Shown here piece after piece: positions 7,442-15,359 of a DNA stretch of 32,994 nucleotides. Source of the DNA: Candidatus Fermentibacterota bacterium. Its GTDB lineage: Bacteria; Fermentibacterota; Fermentibacteria; Fermentibacterales; JCC-6. Numbering within the stretch: position 1 is the stretch's first letter; every line of letters starts with the position of its first letter. Position numbers and translations under genes: made by a program. The notes under the pieces are model-generated. The model had not been told where the DNA came from. It made no database searches and saw only the letters and a list, made by a program, of their open reading frames with translations. The DNA lies in contig JAUVIR010000036.1 in the NCBI GenBank assembly GCA_030592645.1, forward strand, positions 1 through 32,994, written 5' to 3'.

Positions 7442-9306
7442 TAGTAGGTACCGCCGGTCACATTGACCATGGAAAGAGCCAGCTCGTCAAGTATCTGACA
7501 GGGAGTGATCCTGACAGACTGAAAGAGGAGAAGGAGAGAGGTATCACTATCGAGCTCGGGTACGTGTTCATGCCTGCCCCTGACGGTGGTGTTGTTTCCT
7601 TCATAGACGTACCCGGACACGAGAAATTTATCCGGCAGATGGTTGCCGGGACAGCTACCGTTGACTGTTTCCTGCTTGTTGTAGCGGCCGATGAGGGAAT
7701 AATGCCTCAGACAAAAGAACATCTTGATATTCTCAAGCTTCTTGGCGTTGAGAAGGGCATCGTTGCCCTGACCAAGTGCGATCTGGTCGATGATGAAATG
7801 CAGGAACTGGTTGAAAGCGAGATCGAAGAGTATTTCGAAGATTCAGTGTTCAGCGGAACGCCTGTATACAGAGTATCTTCAATGACAGGCTTCGGAATGG
7901 AGGAGCTCAGAAAAGTTCTTATCCAGCTTGCCGAAGATACCGGTCAGAGATATTCGGAAGGAAAATTCAGACTGGACATTGACAGAGTATTCGTGCTTGA
8001 AGGATTCGGTACCATTGTGGGAGGGACGGCTGCCTCGGGCAGTGTATCGGTTGGAGATGAGCTTGAGCTGCAGCCCGGCGGAGGAAAGTACCGGGTGCGT
8101 GAGATGAGAGTAAACGCTAACAAGGATGTAAAAACGGGAGTAGCAGGCGACAGGATCGCACTCAATCTGGTTGGCCTTCGCAAGGATGATGTTCTAAGGG
8201 GATCATGCGTCGCGGAACCCGGATATCTCCAGGTGCAGAATAGTCTTGACACCAGCCTGACCCTGCTGGAAACTGCAAAGCCCCTGAAAAAGTATCAGCG
8301 CGTAAGGCTCCATACCGGAACCGCGGAAGTTATGGCGCGCGCGATTCCTGTTGACACGGCAGTGATAAGCCCCGGAACATCAGGATACGTGCATTTTCAA
8401 CTTGAATCACCTGTTGCTGCGCTGCCGGGTGACAAGTTCGTTGTAAGAAATTATTCTCCGATCATTACTATCGGCGGCGGCAGGATACTTGAAGCCGGCA
8501 CGCGCAAGGTAAGGAAGAAATACGCTCCACAGAGAACCTCACATTTGATAGCACTGGAAGCGGGTGATGTTGAAAGCATTCTTGATGAGATGCTTGAGCA
8601 TTCCCGGATCGATGGTATTACAGTTAAAGAAGCAATGAAAAACTCTTCCCTTGCCCGGGATGATATTCTTAATACCTTACTTGAAATGGAGAAGAAAGGT
8701 AAGATCGAACTGATCGATGAAGGTACAGTCCGGCATGCGGTCAGTAAGATCCTGTTTGATGAAGCCAGCAGAAAGCTTGTTTCAAGTTTTGAAAATCATC
8801 ATAAAATCGACCCGATCAGTCCAGGACTTCGGCTTACAGTACCCCAAAGAATTCTGAAGGAGTATTCCCAGTGGTTTGTCAAAGCGGTACTGAAAAAACT
8901 GACGGAATCCCGTGAACTTGAAAAAAGAGATGACTGGTATGCCCTGTCCTGTCACAGCAGGGATATCCCGCCCGAGTACTCCGGGGCTGTCAGCAGTATG
9001 ATTGCAGGAGTTGAGACGGGAGAGAACATGGGGGTCAGCATTGAGAAATTCGAGAATTCCAGACTTGCTGTGGCTCTTACCGAGCGCGGGATACTGTGTG
9101 AACTTGCAGGAGGTGTGCTGGTTACATCACAGCGGGCGGAATCTTTAATTCACAAACTGGTAGAGGGCTTTGGGAATAATGGTTTCTCCCTTGGAGAATT
9201 GAGGGATTTTCTTGGAGTATCAAGAAAAATAGCACTGAAATGGGCAGAGTTCTTTGACAGTAAGGGTTGGACTTTGCGAAAAGGCGACAGAAGGATCTGT
9301 AAATAA
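7432..9306 (+). CDS. selB: selenocysteine-specific elongation factor SelB
   Basis: SelB is the EF-Tu-like GTPase that carries Sec-tRNA(Sec) to in-frame UGA codons by binding a SECIS hairpin. The G domain shows AGHIDHGKS (G1), the DVPGHEKFIRQM region (G3) and TKCD (G4). Beta-barrel domains II and III follow, then C-terminal winged helices that bind SECIS (about residues 380-624). The 624-residue length is typical. It starts within the end of selA, and its last codons form the left arm of a terminator hairpin. It implies that this organism encodes selenoproteins, though none is recognisable here. Confidence 0.95.
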   Translation: MGVIVGTAGHIDHGKSQLVKYLTGSDPDRLKEEKERGITIELGYVFMPAPDGGVVSFIDVPGHEKFIRQMVAGTATVDCFLLVVAADEGIMPQTKEHLDILKLLGVEKGIVALTKCDLVDDEMQELVESEIEEYFEDSVFSGTPVYRVSSMTGFGMEELRKVLIQLAEDTGQRYSEGKFRLDIDRVFVLEGFGTIVGGTAASGSVSVGDELELQPGGGKYRVREMRVNANKDVKTGVAGDRIALNLVGLRKDDVLRGSCVAEPGYLQVQNSLDTSLTLLETAKPLKKYQRVRLHTGTAEVMARAIPVDTAVISPGTSGYVHFQLESPVAALPGDKFVVRNYSPIITIGGGRILEAGTRKVRKKYAPQRTSHLIALEAGDVESILDEMLEHSRIDGITVKEAMKNSSLARDDILNTLLEMEKKGKIELIDEGTVRHAVSKILFDEASRKLVSSFENHHKIDPISPGLRLTVPQRILKEYSQWFVKAVLKKLTESRELEKRDDWYALSCHSRDIPPEYSGAVSSMIAGVETGENMGVSIEKFENSRLAVALTERGILCELAGGVLVTSQRAESLIHKLVEGFGNNGFSLGELRDFLGVSRKIALKWAEFFDSKGWTLRKGDRRICK

Positions 9307-9333
9307 TTCTGGTTTACAGATTTTATTTTTTTT
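9295..9333 (+). terminator. intrinsic terminator of the selAB (rnf-sel) transcript
   Basis: ATCTGTAAA (9295-9303) pairs perfectly with TTTACAGAT (9313-9321) around a 9-nt loop. TTTATTTTTTTT (9322-9333) follows directly. The left arm encodes the last three codons of selB and the stop codon TAA (9304-9306) lies in the loop. The stem is AT-rich, but the long U run makes it convincing. It separates the rnf-sel block from the polysaccharide block. Confidence 0.85.
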
Positions 9334-9380
9334 CGTATAGTTCTCAGCCCTGAACAAAAAATTAAATATCTGGAGGAAAG

Positions 9381-10685
9381 ATGCATATTGCGGTTGTTGG
9401 AAGCGGCTACGTAGGACTTGTTGCTGCAACCTGTCTATCGGAGATGGGTAATGATGTTATCTGTGTCGATAACAATAGAGATAAAATAGATAACCTCAAC
9501 AGAGGTATCCTGCCCATATATGAGCCCGGTCTGAAAACTATGATAGAGCGTAACACCCTTGAGAATCGTCTTTTTTTCACAACTGATATCGCGACCGCAG
9601 TGAAAAAGAGTTCCATCATTTTCATAGCTGTCGGTACTCCTCCTGATGAGGATGGTTCGGCCGACCTAAAGCATGTGCTTGCCGTTGCGTCTGACATAGC
9701 CAGGCACATGGATGGCTCCAGAATAGTAGTGAATAAGAGTACCGTACCTGTCGGTACTGCAGAAATCGTTACGGAGCAGATCAGAAAAGGAACTGATCAT
9801 GAAGTTTATGTGGTGAGTAATCCCGAATTCCTGAAGGAGGGCTCAGCTATAGATGATTTCATGAAACCTGATAGAGTGGTGATCGGGACAGATTCCGATG
9901 AAGTTGCAGAAACAATGAGCGAGCTGTACTCCCCATTTGTACGGACAAATAACCCTGTTCTTGTCATGAGCAAGAGAAGTGCCGAGATGACAAAATACGT
10001 TGCTAACAGCCTGCTTGCTACCAGGATCTCCTTCATGAACGAAATTGCCAATATGTGTGATTCTGTTGGTGCCGATGTTCATGATATCAGGATCGGGATC
10101 GGTTCTGACAGAAGGATAGGCTCCAGTTTTCTCTTCCCCGGAGCCGGGTTCGGCGGTTCCTGCTTCCCCAAAGATATCAGAGCGCTCCAGAAAACAGCGA
10201 TCGAGAATGGTGTTGAACTAAGGGTGCTCAAAGCTGTAACTGACGTTAACCAGGATCAGAAGAAGCTACTTGTCGGGAAAGTTGCCAGCCATTTCGGGGA
10301 TAACCTGAAAGGCCTCACAATAGGGGTATGGGGCATCTCCTTCAAACCCAATACTGATGATATCAGGGAGGCTCCGGCTCTTACCGTTATCAAGGGGTTA
10401 CTAGAGAGGGGAGCAGCGATAGCAGCTTACGATCCTCAGGCTATGCAAAACGCTTCAGAAGTTCTTGGTGATTCTGTAAGATTTGCTTCATCCGTGTACG
10501 ATGCGGTAACCGGAGCCGATGCGATGGTCCTTGTTACCGAATGGACAGAGTTCAGAGAGCCTGATTTTCCAAGAATGGCTGAGATAATGAAACAACCCGT
10601 CATCTTCGACGGCAGAAATGTATTCAACCCAGGTAAACTGAGAAAACTGGGCTTCACTTACTTCGGGATCGGGAGAAATGTATGA
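9381..10685 (+). CDS. ugd: UDP-glucose 6-dehydrogenase
   Basis: This NAD-dependent enzyme oxidises UDP-glucose to UDP-glucuronate for surface polysaccharides. The N-terminal Rossmann motif is VVGSGYVGLVAATCLSEMG. The catalytic Cys is in GFGGSCFPKD (about residue 262), with the FPKD form typical of UDP-glucose dehydrogenase. GVWGISFKPNTDDIREAP marks the third domain. The 434-residue length is normal. The start has the strong site TGGAGGAAAG. The stop overlaps the next dehydrogenase by 4 bp (ATGA), so the two should be made together. The family could accept a related sugar; UDP-glucose is the likely substrate. Confidence 0.9.
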   Translation: MHIAVVGSGYVGLVAATCLSEMGNDVICVDNNRDKIDNLNRGILPIYEPGLKTMIERNTLENRLFFTTDIATAVKKSSIIFIAVGTPPDEDGSADLKHVLAVASDIARHMDGSRIVVNKSTVPVGTAEIVTEQIRKGTDHEVYVVSNPEFLKEGSAIDDFMKPDRVVIGTDSDEVAETMSELYSPFVRTNNPVLVMSKRSAEMTKYVANSLLATRISFMNEIANMCDSVGADVHDIRIGIGSDRRIGSSFLFPGAGFGGSCFPKDIRALQKTAIENGVELRVLKAVTDVNQDQKKLLVGKVASHFGDNLKGLTIGVWGISFKPNTDDIREAPALTVIKGLLERGAAIAAYDPQAMQNASEVLGDSVRFASSVYDAVTGADAMVLVTEWTEFREPDFPRMAEIMKQPVIFDGRNVFNPGKLRKLGFTYFGIGRNV

Positions 10686-11995
10686 AATTCACTGATAGGT
10701 TGAAAGGCTCTGAACACCCATCGGTCGCAATTATTGGCCTTGGCTATGTAGGGCTTCCGCTGGCACTGGAATTCGTTAAAGGTGGATGCAGGGTTGTCGG
10801 TATTGATATAGATGCAGAAAAGCCGCGAATGATAGGAGAAGGCAAAAGCTACCTTAAGACCATCCCGTCAGAGCGGATCGCAGCTGCAGTAAAGACCGGC
10901 TTGATCGAATGCACAACCGAATTCTCCAGTATGAAGGATTCTGATGCCATTATTATCTGCGTACCTACTCCTCTGGGCAAATCCAGAGAACCCGATCTCA
11001 GTTATGTGATCAGTACCGGCAAAGAGGTTTCCAGATATCTTCAGCCCGGCCAGCTTGTCGTACTTGAATCCACAACCTACCCGGGCACAACCCGGGAAGA
11101 GCTTGTACCTATTCTGGAGGAAAGCGGTTTGAAGGCCGGAGAGGATTTCTTCGTTGCATTCTCTCCAGAGAGGGAGGATCCGGGCAATAAGGAATTCTAT
11201 ACCAGGACTATTCCGAAACTCGTCGGCGCATTGACCCCCGAAGGCTCAGATGCTGCAAACCTGGTCTACTCCTTTGCGGTTGATAAGGTTGTTGTAGTCA
11301 GTTCTCCCGAGGTGGCTGAGATGGCGAAGATAACCGAAAATACTTACAGGGCCGTCAATATCGCCCTTGTTAACGAGCTGAAAGTACTTGCTTCGAGGAT
11401 GGATGTCGATATATGGGAAGTTATCAGGGCGGCATCAACTAAGCCCTTCGGCTACACTCCTTTCTTCCCCGGACCGGGACTCGGGGGGCACTGCATTCCG
11501 ATTGATCCTTTCTACCTTACCTGGAAAGCACGTCAGTTCGGCATGCCGACCAGATTCATCGAGCTTGCGGGGGAGATCAATACCGCGATGCCCGCCTTTG
11601 TGGTTTCAATCATCACGAAGGCTCTGAATGAAAGGCAGAAAAGCGTAAACGGCAGCAGGATACTCATTCTTGGAATGGCTTACAAGCCTGATATAGACGA
11701 TATCCGGGAAACTCCTGCACTCATGGTAATGGATCAGCTCCTGGAACTTGGCGCCGATGTTGATTACAACGATCCATACGTTGGGAGTATCGGGGAAACA
11801 AGACAGACTCATCACAGACCGGTCTCGGTGGAGCTTACCGAGAATGTTCTCAGCGGGTTTGACTGCGTTGTCATCATTACCAATCACTCATGCTACGATT
11901 ATCAGTGGATAGTTGACAATGCATCCCTTATAATTGATACAAGAAATGCGTGCGCGGGATTGAAAGGTAGTGAGGAGAAGGTAGTTAAAGCATGA
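10682..11995 (+). CDS. UDP-N-acetylglucosamine/UDP-N-acetylmannosamine dehydrogenase family protein
   Basis: A second nucleotide-sugar dehydrogenase, only distantly similar to its neighbour. The Rossmann motif is IIGLGYVGLPLALEFVKGG. The catalytic region GLGGHCIPIDPFYL, with HCIPIDP in place of SCFPKD, is typical of the WbpA/WecC/TviB branch that oxidises UDP-HexNAc to uronic acids. GMAYKPDIDDIRETPA follows in the C-terminal domain. The 437-residue length is normal. The exact substrate (GlcNAc or ManNAc) cannot be told from sequence. It sits in ATGA overlaps with ugd upstream and the SLBB gene downstream, which suggests that two different uronic acids enter one polymer. Confidence 0.85.
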   Translation: MKFTDRLKGSEHPSVAIIGLGYVGLPLALEFVKGGCRVVGIDIDAEKPRMIGEGKSYLKTIPSERIAAAVKTGLIECTTEFSSMKDSDAIIICVPTPLGKSREPDLSYVISTGKEVSRYLQPGQLVVLESTTYPGTTREELVPILEESGLKAGEDFFVAFSPEREDPGNKEFYTRTIPKLVGALTPEGSDAANLVYSFAVDKVVVVSSPEVAEMAKITENTYRAVNIALVNELKVLASRMDVDIWEVIRAASTKPFGYTPFFPGPGLGGHCIPIDPFYLTWKARQFGMPTRFIELAGEINTAMPAFVVSIITKALNERQKSVNGSRILILGMAYKPDIDDIRETPALMVMDQLLELGADVDYNDPYVGSIGETRQTHHRPVSVELTENVLSGFDCVVIITNHSCYDYQWIVDNASLIIDTRNACAGLKGSEEKVVKA

Positions 11996-12420
11996 GAGTT
12001 TCCGCTGTCCTTGTGATAACAGCCGTTTTCGTTCTGTACGCTTCAGGATTGGAAGGTTACACCGTTCCAGGCGTGGAGACTGATGAAGTTCTCATGAGCA
12101 TTCACGTGTGGGGAGAAGTGAGAAATCCAGGTACATACCTTGTTCCCATTGATGCCGATCTTATAGCGGGGATATCCTCTGCGGGAGGTCCAACATCAAA
12201 AGCGAAACTCAGCGATGTTAGGATAGTATACGAGGAGAGTGAGATAATTTACAATCTTGACCGGTTCCTGGATGCTGATGGCGGGCCCGTCCCGGATCTT
12301 CTTCCCGGAGCGACAATCTATATACCAACCAACAGTTTTGAGTGGTGGAAGACTGCTATTGATTTTTCCTATAAAATCATAATCGCGGTAAACCTTATCT
12401 GGATAATGAGTGAACGATGA
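11992..12420 (+). CDS. small SLBB-domain protein with C-terminal membrane helix (polysaccharide export-related)
   Basis: A 142-residue protein with an N-terminal signal peptide or membrane helix (residues 3-20). It has an SLBB/ubiquitin-like domain (about residues 36-80: HVWGEVRNPGTYLVPIDADL, then SSAGGPTSKAKL) and a hydrophobic C-terminal helix (about residues 120-138) followed by SER. SLBB domains occur in Wza-type exporters, but the Poly_export domain and barrel-forming parts of Wza are missing. With both ends hydrophobic, it may be a periplasmic adaptor fixed to the inner membrane beside the Wzz/kinase encoded next. Function is inferred from the domain and from the 4-bp overlaps on both sides. 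Confidence 0.75.
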   Translation: MRVSAVLVITAVFVLYASGLEGYTVPGVETDEVLMSIHVWGEVRNPGTYLVPIDADLIAGISSAGGPTSKAKLSDVRIVYEESEIIYNLDRFLDADGGPVPDLLPGATIYIPTNSFEWWKTAIDFSYKIIIAVNLIWIMSER

Positions 12421-14609
12421 ATGATGGAAACTTCCAGGAAGAACGGGAATCCATAAACATTGCAGAATACCTGTGGCTTCTCTATCATAATAAATGGATC
12501 GTTCTGGGATTTCTGATTATTTCCATAGCTGCAAGTATCTGGATGACTTCAAGGATCAGGCCTTTGTTCAGGTCCTCTGCCACATTCATTTTTGATGTCA
12601 GCAGCAACATGACCCAGACACTCAATATGTCGAATGTTTTCTGGTTCGAGATGGATCCCATGCGGAACAACCAGATACAGATAATACGCAGCAGAAGTAT
12701 GGCTGAATCGGTAGCCGATTCAATTTTGAGGTCACCTAACTCGGACAGCCTGCTTACCATCCTCTTCTGTGATCTTCCAGTTCCTCAGAACAATCTTCGA
12801 GGTGCACTTATCGGAATGGTAAGGGGCAGTATTTCTGTCAGCATTATGAAGGATACTGATTTCTTCGTTCTTTCATCTATCGGTTATTCTCCCGTGGCTG
12901 CGGCAACAATGGCTAACCTTGTGGTTGGGACATATTTCAGAAGGAATCTTACCGATGCCAGGGGCGAAAACACTCTGATAAAGGAATTCCTTGCTGATCA
13001 GCTTGATATTATGCAGATCGAACTTGCTGAATCTGAGGATTCCCTGACCGTGTTCAAAGAGGAATATGGAATACTGAGCCTGAGTACTGAAACAGCTCAG
13101 ATCGTAAGGAATCTGTCCATATTTGAAACAGCAGCTGCTACATCCAGGACTGAACAGGGAGCCCTTCAGGCCCAGAAAACCTACTACACGGATCAGCTTG
13201 AGATAGGCCGCATCAATCTGCCGGAGGATATTGCAAACCTGAATACTGCTTTTATAGCACAGCTTGAAAATGATATAGCGACACTCGAATCCTCCAGAGC
13301 TTCTCTGATGTCCAGGGGCGGCAGTGAGGATGACAATGTTATCATGGATCTGGACACTCAGATCTCTGTCAGGAGGGAAGCTCTTACCCGGGCACTCGAG
13401 GAAGCCGCTTTCAGCCGATATCCCAACGATCCCGCTCAGTCTCTCCAGGGAATAGTTTCGCAACTAGTAACGGTTGAATCGCAGCTGAGAGCCGAGAGAA
13501 TCAGGGAATCTGTTCTAAGGAGTATTGTTCTCGATCTTGAGGACAGTATATCGATTCTTCCTGAACTGGAGTTAAGGCTGACAAGGCTTGAGCGGAACTG
13601 GAGAGTGAGCGAGAATATCTACCTAATGCTCAGAACCAAGTATGAAGAAGTCAGGATTGCAGAAGCTGGTCAGATCGGAAACGTGACAATAGTCGATACT
13701 GCTCTTCCCGGAGGTATGATAAAACCCAATAAAAAACGTAATCTGATACTGGGAATCTTCGCGGGGCTGGCAGCGGGAATAGGGTTCATATTCCTGAAGG
13801 AGCAGCTGGATTCTTCTGTCAAGAACCCTGAGGATATCGAGAACCTGGGTATTCCTGTTATCGGTGTGGTCCCCAAGGTACCGAGGTCAGATGTAACAAT
13901 TCCGGGGGGGAAACAGGGTCTGATAATGATAACCGCTCCCCGGCAGGCTGCCAGCGAGGCGTACAGGGATCTGAGAACAAGCCTTCGTTTCAGTGCAATT
14001 GAGGAGGGTATCCACTCGATTCTGGTTACCAGTGCCGGCCCCGGAGAAGGCAAATCCACCACTGCTGGAAACCTTGCTGTAGCCATTGCTCAGGCCGGAT
14101 CCAGAGTTCTGCTCGTGGATACTGATCTGAGGCGTCCCATATTGCATAAGATATTCGACCTTAAGCAGGAGCCCGGCTTTACCGAAACGATAACAGGTAT
14201 AATCACGCTGGAAGAAGCTGTGAACAGCACGAGCATAGAGAATCTGTCAGTTCTCACATCCGGGCATATACCGCATAATCCATCGGAATTACTGGGCAGC
14301 AGAAAGTTCAGGGCTCTTCATGCATTGCTGAAAGAATCCTACGACATGGTGATCTTCGACAGCCCTCCAATTGCCGTTGTCACCGATCCTGTTGTGATGA
14401 GCCCGGAAGTTGATGCTACATTGACGGTTGTCGGTGTTAAAAAGATCGACAGGAGAGTACTCAAGTCAGCATGGGAAAAACTCCGGAGAGGATCCGGTCA
14501 TTGCGTAGGTGCAGTTCTTAACGGATTTGATCCCCTGAACACCTACACATCATACAATTACTACACTTACAAGTATCATTATTACTACCATGATAAGAAG
14601 AAATCATAG
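12417..14609 (+). CDS. Wzz-type chain-length regulator fused to a tyrosine autokinase (BY-kinase)
   Basis: A 730-residue inner-membrane protein. The N-terminal Wzz part begins after NIAEYLWLLYHNK with a membrane helix (about residues 29-47), continues as a long periplasmic coiled-coil region, and ends with a second helix near residues 440-460. The cytoplasmic kinase has Walker A GPGEGKSTT (K546), Walker A' LLVDTDLRRP and Walker B VIFDSPP. The C-terminus has nine tyrosines within about 20 residues, the autophosphorylation cluster of the family. Such proteins control polymerisation and export of exopolysaccharide. It is the last gene of the block; no glycosyltransferase, flippase or polymerase follows. 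Confidence 0.92.
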   Translation: MNDGNFQEERESINIAEYLWLLYHNKWIVLGFLIISIAASIWMTSRIRPLFRSSATFIFDVSSNMTQTLNMSNVFWFEMDPMRNNQIQIIRSRSMAESVADSILRSPNSDSLLTILFCDLPVPQNNLRGALIGMVRGSISVSIMKDTDFFVLSSIGYSPVAAATMANLVVGTYFRRNLTDARGENTLIKEFLADQLDIMQIELAESEDSLTVFKEEYGILSLSTETAQIVRNLSIFETAAATSRTEQGALQAQKTYYTDQLEIGRINLPEDIANLNTAFIAQLENDIATLESSRASLMSRGGSEDDNVIMDLDTQISVRREALTRALEEAAFSRYPNDPAQSLQGIVSQLVTVESQLRAERIRESVLRSIVLDLEDSISILPELELRLTRLERNWRVSENIYLMLRTKYEEVRIAEAGQIGNVTIVDTALPGGMIKPNKKRNLILGIFAGLAAGIGFIFLKEQLDSSVKNPEDIENLGIPVIGVVPKVPRSDVTIPGGKQGLIMITAPRQAASEAYRDLRTSLRFSAIEEGIHSILVTSAGPGEGKSTTAGNLAVAIAQAGSRVLLVDTDLRRPILHKIFDLKQEPGFTETITGIITLEEAVNSTSIENLSVLTSGHIPHNPSELLGSRKFRALHALLKESYDMVIFDSPPIAVVTDPVVMSPEVDATLTVVGVKKIDRRVLKSAWEKLRRGSGHCVGAVLNGFDPLNTYTSYNYYTYKYHYYYHDKKKS

Positions 14610-14667
14610 GGTCGGACATACTGATGCAAGTACACGATGTTATGTCCGACCCTGACCCGTCCGACCC
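14609..14667. repeat. REP-like inverted repeat after the BY-kinase gene
   Basis: GGGTCGGACATA (14609-14620) is followed after 20 nt by its exact reverse complement TATGTCCGACCC (14641-14652). A further direct copy of GTCCGACCC lies at 14659-14667. The 12-bp stem could fold in RNA, but no U run follows, so a simple intrinsic terminator is unlikely. The structure resembles REP/BIME-type intergenic elements spread by RAYT-like transposases. No transposase is seen here. The first base overlaps the stop codon of the upstream gene. Confidence 0.55.
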
Positions 14668-14812
14668 CTTCTGAGTCCGTCGAAGGCACTCCACAGTATA
14701 TCTTCATTATAGTAGAAATCTGCCCGCTCAATTCGGAACGGCTTCACATATTCCATAAATCATAGCATAACAATAGTATAGAGCGATGCTACTTTTCCGC
14801 TAGGAATTCTGG
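14668..14812. other. non-coding spacer between the polysaccharide block and the mraZ promoter
   Basis: No supported ORF is seen. The only structure is a short inverted repeat, TAGCAT (14763-14768) with ATGCTA (14786-14791), of unknown meaning. Together with the flanking repeat and promoter, the whole gene-free stretch from 14610 to 14882 is 273 bp. Confidence 0.5.
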
Positions 14813-14864
14813 TGGGATATAGTCCCATGAAATGGGTTGACAGTGGGGAATTGTGGGATAGAAT
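14813..14864 (+). promoter_or_regulatory. dcw promoter with four phased MraZ boxes
   Basis: A -35 TTGACA (14837-14842), 16-nt spacer and -10 TAGAAT (14859-14864) form a near-consensus promoter. TGGGN motifs, the core MraZ-binding element, occur at 14813 (TGGGA), 14833 (TGGGT), 14844 (TGGGG) and 14854 (TGGGA). Offsets are 20, 11 and 10 bp, so all lie on about the same face of the helix. Three of them touch the -35 or the spacer, so bound MraZ should block polymerase. The ribosome site GGAGG (14871-14875) lies almost at the predicted start of transcription, so the leader would be very short. Confidence 0.75.
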
Positions 14865-14882
14865 TGATGTGGAGGATTATCC

Positions 14883-15323
14883 ATGAATGACTACACGGGG
14901 AAGCACATACATACGCTGGATGAAAAGGGCCGTGTGAGCGTACCAGCCCAGTTTCGAAGACAGCTGCCCAGAGAAGGTCTCTTCATAGGGAAGGGCATGG
15001 AGGGTAGTCTTATTCTCTACCCGCCCGAGAAGTGGCAGAATGTCAGGGACGGGCTTGCATCGCTATCCCGGAACGTCAGGAAGAACAGAGACATTATTCG
15101 CGAATTCTCACAGTACATTCGACCTGTGAATATAGACGGTCAGGGCAGGATCACCATTCCATCGGACCTGATTGAAGTTTCCGGGATGACCCATGAAATC
15201 GTTTTCATAGGCCTGCTTGATTCAATCGAACTCTGGGCTGCCCAGCGGTACGCTGGACGGGAAAAGGAACAGGTATCCTCTCTGGAAGAAGCCATTGAGG
15301 AAATCGACATCGATATTTACTGA
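14883..15323 (+). CDS. mraZ: MraZ, transcriptional regulator of the dcw cluster
   Basis: A 146-residue protein made of two tandem AbrB/MazE-like (SpoVT) domains. The first is near residues 6-50 (HIHTLDEKGRVSVPAQFRRQ), the second near 77-125 (IRPVNIDGQGRITIPSDLIE). MraZ forms ring-shaped oligomers that bind runs of TGGGN in front of its own gene and represses the division and cell wall operon. Such boxes are present here at 14813-14858. The start ATG follows GGAGG with 7-nt spacing. It is first in the dcw cluster, 36 bp before rsmH. Confidence 0.95.
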   Translation: MNDYTGKHIHTLDEKGRVSVPAQFRRQLPREGLFIGKGMEGSLILYPPEKWQNVRDGLASLSRNVRKNRDIIREFSQYIRPVNIDGQGRITIPSDLIEVSGMTHEIVFIGLLDSIELWAAQRYAGREKEQVSSLEEAIEEIDIDIY

Positions 15324-15359
15324 GTTTTCATCTCTCCCTTTTCAGGAGGCCTGGTTTCA

